13,817 nucleotides of DNA from Lysobacterales bacterium (GTDB lineage: Bacteria > Pseudomonadota > Gammaproteobacteria > Xanthomonadales > Ahniellaceae), in the NCBI GenBank assembly GCA_016721845.1, contig JADKHK010000012.1, forward strand, positions 1 through 13,817. The letters are read 5' to 3'. Under the pieces are notes generated by a model. It saw nothing but the letters and a program-made list of their open reading frames with translations, ran no database searches and had not been told where the DNA came from. Positions 1 to 9,477 of the stretch are shown here, piece by piece; the first letter of the stretch is position 1; each line of letters starts with the position of its first letter. Position numbers and translations under genes: made by a program.

Positions 1-2769
1 TTGTTGAGGAAGACCAGATATTCGCGCCCCGCGCCAAGGCCGGCATGGCATTGCAGGAGCCGACGAAGCCGAAGTTCTCGGCATTGCGATGCCCAGTGAT
101 GCCAACGTTGACCTGTCAGGCGTTCCGGCAATAATCGGTCGAACCATCGACGACGATGACCTCGAAACCGGGCGTTGCGACTCTTTCGCGAGCGAACGCA
201 GGCGGCTGGTATGGCCCCACTTGTTGTGAATCGGGATGATGATGCTGGCGCGCAGCATCTGCGCGCGGCAGCGTAAAGCCTTCGAATCAGTGCCCGGCTG
301 GGTGGTCATCAGCGCCGGGTCAGCCCATCGGTCGCGACAGGCCTGCCCCGAACCATCGCGGGCGCGCAATCGTGCCCTTGAGGGGCTGCGACACGCGGAC
401 TGCGCAACACGTGGTGGCACCCGGAGCAGGCGTGCGAGGTAGCCGGTGCGCACGCGCATTGCCTAACATGCGCCGCGCCGCGCGCAGCGGCGCCATCAAC
501 CGCCAGCAGCTGGGGCTGCCAAGCAGGCTGGCCTTGTCATTCGAGTTGCGCGATCCCGCCATGAAGTGGGCGGCGGCGGCGGCGTCCCCAGTCGCGTTGC
601 GCATCGTGATGGCGCTGGCCTGCACGCCTGCGGTTCGCTGCCGAGTCGCTGCACTTCGGCATCGAGCTGCCGCGCCCAGGCAGTGCGCTCGTCGAAGTCG
701 TGGACCAGTCCGCAGTTACGGCCATGCAGTTCGTCGATCGCCTTCCCAGACGATGGCGTTCCTGCAGGCGCTGGTCGGCAAAGCGCATGGCTTATTCGCC
801 ACGCTCGCGTTCCCGCGCCAGTGCCCATTCCGCGCGTCTTGCCAATTCGTGTTCCCGCTCGTTTACCTCGCCGATGCGCAGCGCGTCGCTCGCCGTGTGG
901 CGGACGGCACCGATGCCCGGCCAGCGCGTCGCGCGCCGGCAGGATCGCGGCCGGTGATTGCCAGTGGGTGCCCGCGGCATCGATACGCGCAGGGCACGGT
1001 GCGCGATCGCCATCTCCCCAACGTGCCGGGTTGGGCCGACGCACTCGCGACTGTTCGCGAATCGCCGCCAATGCACCGGTTCGTCATGCAGTTCGGCGAC
1101 CAGTGGCGATCGCGCCCGCATCGGTTCGACCAGCAGCAGGCCATCGTGCGGGTGCGTGATGCGTTCCGCAGAAAGGCACCGAGTCGCGTCGCGATTACCG
1201 GGATGCGAAGGCGCGCGCGGTTCGCTGGGCGTGTAGCTGAAACACTCGGCAACCGTGGCCGGCAACGGGGCGGCGTCGGAGAGTACGGGCCAGCAACTGC
1301 GGCAGTTCGACCGGCGATGATCGAAAGACGGAACTCCGCGTCGCGTTCGCCGAGGAAGCCGAGACCCCGCCCGCGTCCGCAGCCGGTCCAAGACAGTTCC
1401 GCGTGTTCGCGCAGATCAGTCGCGAGCAGGGCGCGCAACAGGCGTTCACCCTTGCCGCCGTTCAGGCGTCCGAGCTGACGACGATGCGCATGCGCCCGCA
1501 CCGGCGGCTTCGGCGGGGTGCTGCGCCGAGGCGCGCAGGCCGTGCCCGATCAGATCGAAATGGCGCGTGGCGAGTTCGGGGGTAAGGCGCAGCCGGTGCG
1601 GCGCACTCCGGCGGTCGGTGCACTCAGGACCACGAGTTCACTGGACAGCCGCGCAGGAAGAGCCGCCCCGCAACGCCAGCCAGAATGCCGGCTCGCGCTC
1701 GGCGCGGGAACTCGGCGACCCGCGCCTGCACGAGCGCCTGCGCAAGCGAGGCCGCGCTGCCATCGACGGCATCGAAATCGGCATGCAGCACCGGCCACAG
1801 CGGGAAGTAGTCGTGGCAGACGAGTTCGGTCGGCAGGCCGGTAGCCAGGGCATCGAGCGAGTGTCCGATCAGCGAGGACACGATCACGCTGCCGACGCCG
1901 AAGCGCAGCCGGATCTGTTCGAACACCGCACGCCATTCGACGCTGTCGACGGCGCAGGTGGTGATCGCCGCAGCCAGTTCGAAGCGCGCCAGCAGCCACG
2001 CTCACCGCAGCGTTGTCGCGATGATTCGCCGCGTGCGGACAGGGCCAGGTGCCAGCGCTCGCTGTCGCCTTCGGCGAGATCGTGCGCGAACTGTTCGACA
2101 CCACCGCCCCAGCCGTGCAGCACATGCAGTACCACGCCGCGACGGTCCAGTCCGGGACGCAGGTTCGGCAAGCTTGGTGCGACCGCGAGTTCGGCGCGCA
2201 AGGTCGCGAGCGCCACCTGCGGCGCCGCGAGATGGCGATGTTCGGGCGCGTCCGGGCCGCGCAACGGTGCGCCCGCGGCCGCGACGTGCAGACTGTCGAG
2301 GACGCCGTACCGCAGCGGCAGGCCCTGGGCAATGCGTGTCGCGGCGTCCCCACCGAGCAAGGCCAGTGCGCCGGTCGCCGCATCGCAGGGACGCACGCTG
2401 CGGGTGCCGAGCAACCACAGCGCGGCATCGAGCGTCATCGCATCGCCCGCGAACGCTTGCGCTTCCGGCAACGTTCAGCGTCGCGACGCCGACATCGGCT
2501 GCGGTGACCACATCGAAGCCCGGCACTGCCGCCGCGGCATCGCGCAGACGTCGGATCGCGGATGGCGGTAGCGGTGCGTTGGCGAGCACGCGCAAGGTGG
2601 TCTGGCCGACATCGACGCTGTCGACGACGCGCGCATGCGCATCGAGCACGACCAGTTCGATGTCGGGAGGAAGTTGCGCGAGCAACGCACCCAGCCAGGC
2701 CTCGTCGGGCTGGCCGAGCACGGCCACGCGAGCGGGCGGGCATAGGTCACGGAGTTGGGCGCTGCGCAC
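1..2769 (-). CDS. Large two-module glycosyltransferase (GT4 + coiled coil + GT2), frame-broken, truncated by left window edge
   Basis: This gene probably builds a cell-surface polysaccharide such as O-antigen or capsule by transferring sugars from nucleotide-sugar donors at the cytoplasmic face. Reading from a GTG start at 2769, an N-terminal region includes ARVAVLGQPDEAWLGALLAQ. At about 2100 comes a GT4-type donor/acceptor fold (VLHVLHGWGGGVEQFAHDLA), then IRLRFGVGSVIVSSLIGHSL near 1915, LGRLNGGKGERLL near 1465, and the C-terminal GT4 signature around VAECFSY and AERITHPHDGLL near 1150-1260. A charged helical stretch follows at about 880-650 (GEVNEREHELARRAEWAL; FDERTAWARQLDAEVQRL). A GT2 domain opens at about 255 (ASIIIPIHNKW), with an FEVIVVD..STD match near 130-165 and RNAENFGFVGSCNA near 90-50. 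The frame changes repeatedly between these motifs; for example, one extra base in the CC at 2465-2466 restores the match. I infer one gene because no convincing stop and start separates the modules, but two adjacent genes remain possible. The acceptor sugar cannot be told. Confidence 0.65.
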
Positions 2770-2792
2770 TCTGGGTGGTGCGCTAAGTCTGA

Positions 2793-2798
2793 ATTATC
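2793..2798 (-). promoter_or_regulatory. Candidate -10 box for the glycosyltransferase gene
   Basis: On the minus strand these bases read GATAAT, five of six matches to TATAAT, in an otherwise very GC-rich stretch. This would place the transcript start about 17 bases before the GTG start at 2769. The -35 region at 17 bases spacing (TGGCGG) is poor, so the call rests on the -10 box and position only. Confidence 0.35.
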
Positions 2799-2844
2799 GC
2801 GGAATCGCCCGCGGGCCGCCATGCGAGGCGCAAATTCGCTCCGT

Positions 2845-2850
2845 TAGACT
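2845..2850 (+). promoter_or_regulatory. Candidate -10 box for the mrcB operon
   Basis: The bases read TAGACT within CCGTTAGACTGCG, a type of -10 box often seen upstream of genes in Xanthomonadaceae. It lies 30 bases ahead of the TTG start at 2881. A weak -35 (ATGCGA at 2821-2826) sits at 18 bases spacing. It and the minus-strand box at 2793-2798 make the 111-base spacer a divergent promoter region. Confidence 0.35.
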
Positions 2851-2880
2851 GCGACGCCATTCCTCGTCCCCGGTGTCCGC

Positions 2881-5215
2881 TTGGCCCGTTTCCTCGACCT
2901 GTTGCGCAGGTTCTACCGCTGGTTCCGGGTGCCGATCTGGCTGGGACTGGGCCTCGCGATCGGTTTTTCTCGGTCCCTATCTCTGGTATCTGGACCGTCT
3001 GGTGCGTGCCGGATTCGATGGCCTGCGCTTCGATACGCCGAGTCGCGTCTATGCGCGGGCGCTGGAGCTGCGTCCCGGTCGCGCCATGGATGCCGAGACC
3101 CTGCTGCTCGAACTCGACGCCGCGCGTTATGGCCAGGCCACCGATGCGCTGCAGCCCGGCAGTTATGCGCGTGACGGCAATAGCTTCCTGATCCAGACCC
3201 GTGCCTTCGTCGATGGAGCCGGCGCGCAGCCCTCGCGGCGCATCCGGGTCACCTTGGCCAATCGGCGCGTCGGCAAGCTGGAGGACGTGGCGGCAAAGCG
3301 TGCGCTGGAATCGGTGCGGATCGATCCGGCGCGCATCGCAACCCTGTATGGCAAGGCGCGCCAGGAGCGGCGACTGGTCAAGATCAACGAGGTGCCGCCG
3401 CTGTTCCTGCGGACCCTGCTCGCGGTCGAGGACAAGGACTTCGCGACCCATCACGGCATCGATCCCTGGGGCATGGCGCGGGCGATGTTCGTCAACGTCC
3501 AAGGCGGGCGAACTGTCCCAGGGCGGGTCGACCCTGACCCAGCAGCTGGTGCGCAACCAGTTCCTCGATCGGCGCAAGTGGGCGCGCAAGTTCAACGAGA
3601 TCGGGCTCGCCCTGCTGATCGAGGCGCGTTACAGCAAGGGCGCGATCCTCGAGGCCTACCTCAACGACGTCTATCTCGGCCAGCATGGCGCGCAATCGGT
3701 GCATGGCGTCGGCGCTGCGGCCGAGTTCTATTTCGGGCGCGACCTCGAAGCGCTGGCGCCGCACGAGATGGCCCTGCTGGTCGGCATGATCCAGGGGCCG
3801 TCGCTGTACGACCCGCGACGTTCGCCGGCGAATGCGCTGAAGCGGCGCAACCTGGTGCTGCGCGAGATGCAGGAGGCCGGGCTGCTCAGCGCCATCGAGG
3901 CCAAGGGGCAGCAACGCCTCGGTCTGAACGTGACGCCGAGCGGCGCCATCGCACGCAATCGTTATCCCGGTTTCATCGAGCTGGTGCAGGCGCAGATCGC
4001 CCGCGATTACGCTGCCGCCGAACTGTCCAGCGAAGGGCTCGCCATCCACACCACGCTGGCGCCATCGACGCAGGACTATGCCGAGCGCGTGGTCGCCGAG
4101 AAGATCAAGACGCTGGCCAAGGACACCAGCGGCCTGCAGACGGCGATGGTGGTGACGCGTGCCGCGACCGGGGCGATCGAGGCGGTGGTCGGCGACCGTG
4201 ATCCGCAGCGGCCCGGATTCAATCGCGCTGCGATGGCGGCGCGCCCGATCGGTTCGCTGGTCAAGCCCTTCGTGAATCTGGTCGCCCTCGCGCAACCGGA
4301 GCGCTGGTCGCTGATGACCTTGCTGCCGGATCGCGCGATCGCGTTGCGACAGCGCAACGGCCAGACTTGGCAGCCGCGCAACTCCGACAACCTCGAGCAC
4401 GGCGACGTTGCCCTGATCGACGCGCTGGCACGGTCCTACAACCTTGCGACCGTGCATCTCGGCCTCGATGTCGGCGTGCAGAAGGTCGAGCGCCTGCTCG
4501 AAGCCCTGGTGCCCGGCGTCGATGTCTCGCCGCATCCGTCGCTGCTGCTCGGTGCGACCGAGATGACGCCGTTGCAAGTCGCGCAGGCATACCAGTATCT
4601 CGCCGCCGACGGGCACCAGCTGCCGCTGTCCTCGGTCACCGCGGTGATCGATCGCAATGGCCGCACGATCTCGCGCTATCGGGCGCCGCAGCGGGCCGGT
4701 GAGCTGGTCGAAGCGGCGCGTCTGGTCAGCTTCGCGATGCAGGAAGGCTCTCGCACCGGCACCGGTGCGGCCTTGATCGGACTCGGTCTCGGCGATCTCG
4801 ACGTCGCCGGCAAGACCGGCACTTCCGATGACCTGCGTGATTCCTGGTACGCGGGATTCACCGGCGGGCACCTGGCCGTGGTCTGGCTCGGCCGCGACGA
4901 CAACAAGAAGACCGGCTTCTACGGCTCGACCGGCGCGATGCGGCTGTGGGCCGGCTTGTTCGAGAAGCTGCCGAGCGAGCCGCTGCAACTCGATCTCGGG
5001 CACAATCCGGTGGTGCGCTGGATCGATCCGCAGACCCAGCGCGCGACCAGTGCCGAATGCGAGGGCGCGCGCCTTGCCCTTCATTCACGGCTACTGAGCC
5101 GACCGACTGCATGGACTGCGACCGCTGGACGATCGATGACTGGTTCCGCAATCGCGTGTTGCATCGCGAACCGCCATCGGCCGATGGACAATGGAACGAT
5201 GATGATGAACTTTGA
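2881..5215 (+). CDS. mrcB: Penicillin-binding protein 1b (bifunctional glycosyltransferase/transpeptidase), frame-broken in this sequence
   Basis: This class A PBP polymerises lipid II into glycan strands and cross-links them, anchored in the inner membrane with its domains in the periplasm. The order is a short cytoplasmic tail, one membrane segment (VPIWLGLGLAIGF, about 2929-2970), a UB2H-like region (about 3090-3350), a GT51 domain and a transpeptidase. The GT51 motifs are EDKDFATHHGID (catalytic Glu at 3428-3430), GGSTLTQQL and EAYLNDVYLG. The transpeptidase motifs are SLVK (Ser 4254-4256), SYN (Ser 4434-4436) and KTGT (Lys 4812-4814). The frame steps by +1 at the T run 2964-2968, at the GGG 3506-3508, near 5065-5075 and near 5091-5096; removing one base at each gives a protein of about 777 residues, normal for PBP1b. 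The TTG start at 2881 is the only in-frame start before the membrane segment and has no clear ribosome site. The C-terminus after LPFIHG is less certain: reading frame 2 gives EPTDCMDCDRW and so on to the TGA at 5213-5215, while without the last shift it would stop at 5097. Confidence 0.9.
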
Positions 5216-5725
5216 ATCCCGTCGACTGGCGGCTCTGATCGCTGCCCTTGCGCTGGCCGCCTGCGCGACCAAAGCGCCGCCGAAGCCGGTGGCGAAGGCG
5301 CCCGAGCCGCCGCCACGCGACTGGGTGGCCGAGATTCGTGCCGAGGCGCGGAAGCTGCCGTCGAACGTCGAGGTGATGCCGTTGCAGGAAGCCGCGGTCG
5401 AGGACTTGCGCGAAAAGGCGCGCGTCGCCGAGGCCGCCCGACAGTTCGATGCCGCCGATGCCACCCTGGATGCGGCGCTTGCGATCACGCCCGACGATCC
5501 GGCGCTGTGGCAATGGCGCGCGGAGATCGCGTTGGCCGAGCGTCGCTTCGACGATGCCGTCGCGCATGCGCGCAAGTCCGAGGCGATCGGTCCCAAGCTC
5601 GGCGGCCTGTGCGTGCGCAACTGGCTGACCGTGGCCGCGGCCCGGCATGAGGCGCACGACGCCATCGGCGAGGCCGACGCACGCGGCAAGGCCGATGCCT
5701 GCCCGGTGCCTGCACCGATCCGGAT

Positions 5726-5729
<4 letters not shown>
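5199..5729 (+). CDS. Small TPR lipoprotein, probable LpoP-like activator of PBP1b
   Basis: The predicted protein is 176 residues. It begins with a short lipoprotein signal peptide ending in the lipobox LAAC (Cys22), followed by a Pro/Lys/Ala-rich linker (residues 25-40, KAPPKPVAKAPEPPP) that could span periplasm, then an alpha-helical region with at least two TPR-like helix pairs (about 66-99 and 100-133). Two further cysteines, 138 and 168, could pair. The mature N-terminus starts CATK, without Asp at +2, so outer-membrane sorting is expected. Position directly after mrcB, overlapping its likely stop, matches LpoP, the TPR lipoprotein that activates PBP1b in Pseudomonas and other species lacking LpoB. 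Function here is inferred from architecture and synteny. Three tandem ATGs (5199, 5202, 5205) are possible starts; GGA at 5193-5195 spaces best with 5202 or 5205. The preceding mrcB frame break makes this gene appear fused in frame to mrcB. Confidence 0.8.
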
Positions 5730-7660
<1,931 letters not shown>

Positions 7661-7687
7661 CGATCACCTGCGCGGTCGCGTCGCCGT

Positions 7688-9409
7688 TCAGTGCTGGCCG
7701 GGCGTTCGGCTGATCGAATCCGTGGCCAGTGCGCGTTGCCAGGCCTCGACGCGTTCGGCATCCAGTTCGCCGGCGACGCGTGCGCGACGCAACTGCTCGA
7801 TTTCCGCGAAGGGTGCGGCATCGTCGACGCCGGCGCGTTGCAGCAGCAGGCCGGCCAGTTCGGACGCGGCCAGGTCGATGCGTTCCGCGGCCGGATCCCG
7901 GCGATTGTCGACCAGCAGCCAGGGGGTGGTCTGCAGGTAGGCGCCCTGACCATCGTCCCAGGGCAGATGCTCGATGACGTAGTGCATGGCCGGCAAGTGA
8001 TCGCCATAAAACAGCAGCAGCGTGGGTTCGGGGCGCTGCATGACCCAGGCGGCCAACTCGTCGAGCGCCTGGTCACTGCGGGCGAGATGATGCAGGTATT
8101 GCCGCAGCGCCAGCGTGCCGCGTTCGTCGAGCGTGATGCCGGCGGGCAGGGGCGGCAATTCGACCGCACCGAGCGGGCGCGGGATGTCCCACGGGCCGTG
8201 GTTCTCGACGCTGATCGCGAACACGAACTGCGGCCCGGGCGCATCCAGCGACGACCGGATCTGGCGGTTCAGCGCGGCGTCCGAGAAATGGAAACCATGC
8301 ACGTCGGATGCGGAAAAAGCGCTGTCGTCGATGAAGTGTTCGAAGCCGAGGAGGGGCAGGGCGACATCGCGCTGATAGAACTGTCGCGCATACGGATGGA
8401 CCGCCGTGGTGGTCAGTCCGTGCGCCTGCAGGACCCAGGGCAGTGCCGGCATCGGTCGGTGGACCAGCGCCTGATAGGGATATTCCAGAGCCGGCTCGCT
8501 GCGCAGCGGGAATCCGGTCAGGAATTCGAATTCGCTGCGTGTGGTCAGCCCGCCGTAGGCCGGCACGCGCAGTCGGCCGTGCGCATGCAGGCGTCGCAAT
8601 GCGTCCAGTCGCGGCGCGAAGGGCGCTGTGTCGACACCGGCGAGATCGCCCGGATCGAAGAAGGACTCGCTCTGGATCACCACGATGTCCGGCAGGTCCG
8701 CGGTACGACCGGGATTGGTCGGCGCGCGCGCCTGCAGCCACCGGCGGGCATCGGCGAGGGCGCGCGGGTCGGTCGCGTGCACGGCCTGCTGGGTGGTGAG
8801 GTAGATCTGCAGGAACTGCGCCAGAACCCCGGCCTGGCGCGCGCCGTAAGCCGGCAGCCAGACTTCGATGCCGAGGCGCTGGCGTCCGTACAGGTCGGGC
8901 CACGGCGGCATCCGCAGCACCAGGGATGCCGGCAGCGCCATCGCCAGGAACGCGAGTGCGGCGCGGCCGCGACCCTGCAGTCCGGAGAGCGGGCGCTCCA
9001 GCCAGGCGGCCACGGGCAACAGCGTGATGCTCCAGTAGACCGGATGTCCGCCGAGGTAGCGCAGGAACAGCTCGGGCGCATGCCAGAGGTTGCCCAGTGC
9101 CGAGAGATCGGCGGGCAGGATCGGTACCCCGAGTTGCTGCAGCTTGAGCGTGTTCAGTCCATACAGACCGAGTTGCAGCAGCGCGGTCGTCAGGCTCGCA
9201 AAGATCGGGCGTCGCGTCCCGGCCAGCAGCAGCAGCCAGGGCAGCAGCCAAGGCAGGACATTGGCGATGAACAGCGACGCTTCCGAGCGCGCACCGATCT
9301 CGCCCGACACCACCGGAACGATGGCCACTGCGGCCAATGCGAACGCGATGCGACTGATGTTCCAGATGCGACGGCCGATCAAGTTCGTCGCAGGTGTGGC
9401 GTCCGGCAT
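7688..9409 (-). CDS. LTA synthase/sulfatase-family membrane enzyme (phosphoglycerol or similar transferase)
   Basis: The 573-residue intact protein has five N-terminal membrane segments (about 21-36, 48-62, 69-89, 122-138, 149-166) and an extracytoplasmic alkaline-phosphatase-like domain from about residue 238. Active-site features of the LtaS/OpgB/sulfatase group are visible: QSESFFD with metal ligand Glu248, GGLTTRSEFEFLTG with probable nucleophile Thr289, NHGPWD with His404, and YGDH with Asp470 and His471. The family moves phosphoglycerol or phosphoethanolamine from lipids to acceptors such as lipoteichoic acid or periplasmic glucans. A Gram-negative host makes lipoteichoic acid unlikely; the acceptor here is unknown, with periplasmic glucan or surface glycan as possibilities. 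The ATG start at 9409 follows a likely -10 box at 9440-9445. It is convergent with yoaA, leaving 27 bases between the stops in which I see no convincing intrinsic terminator. Confidence 0.85.
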   Translation of the reverse strand: MPDATPATNLIGRRIWNISRIAFALAAVAIVPVVSGEIGARSEASLFIANVLPWLLPWLLLLAGTRRPIFASLTTALLQLGLYGLNTLKLQQLGVPILPADLSALGNLWHAPELFLRYLGGHPVYWSITLLPVAAWLERPLSGLQGRGRAALAFLAMALPASLVLRMPPWPDLYGRQRLGIEVWLPAYGARQAGVLAQFLQIYLTTQQAVHATDPRALADARRWLQARAPTNPGRTADLPDIVVIQSESFFDPGDLAGVDTAPFAPRLDALRRLHAHGRLRVPAYGGLTTRSEFEFLTGFPLRSEPALEYPYQALVHRPMPALPWVLQAHGLTTTAVHPYARQFYQRDVALPLLGFEHFIDDSAFSASDVHGFHFSDAALNRQIRSSLDAPGPQFVFAISVENHGPWDIPRPLGAVELPPLPAGITLDERGTLALRQYLHHLARSDQALDELAAWVMQRPEPTLLLFYGDHLPAMHYVIEHLPWDDGQGAYLQTTPWLLVDNRRDPAAERIDLAASELAGLLLQRAGVDDAAPFAEIEQLRRARVAGELDAERVEAWQRALATDSISRTPGQH

Positions 9410-9426
9410 GCGCAGGGATCCGTTGC

Positions 9427-9457
9427 GACAGGGGGCGGCATTCTAGCGTCCCCTGTC
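9427..9457. repeat. Perfect 8-bp inverted repeat around a -10 box
   Basis: GACAGGGG (9427-9434) is repeated inverted as CCCCTGTC (9450-9457) with 15 bases between. It lies in the 68-base gap between the RND permease stop and the LTA-synthase-family start. No T tract follows on the minus strand, so a standard intrinsic terminator is not supported. The loop contains the TAGAAT box, so an operator is possible. Confidence 0.45.
9440..9445 (-). promoter_or_regulatory. Candidate -10 box for the LTA-synthase-family gene
   Basis: The minus strand reads TAGAAT (in GCTAGAATGC), five of six matches to TATAAT, about 30 bases upstream of the ATG at 9409. I see no good -35 element at normal spacing. It would let this gene be transcribed separately from the RND operon upstream. 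Confidence 0.4.
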
Positions 9458-9477
9458 TCCCCGCCTCGCGGAAACGC

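Noticed and set aside
372..1478. 368-codon open frame on the plus strand
   Set aside because: It is an Arg/Ala-rich shadow; the minus strand of the same interval shows clear glycosyltransferase motifs split over several frames.
3492..5084. 530-codon open frame on the minus strand
   Set aside because: It is antisense to the PBP1b catalytic domains and has no protein-like motif.
7661..7687. Bidirectional terminator between the convergent genes
   Set aside because: Only a trivial CGCG-GT-CGCG pairing is present, with no T tract on either strand.
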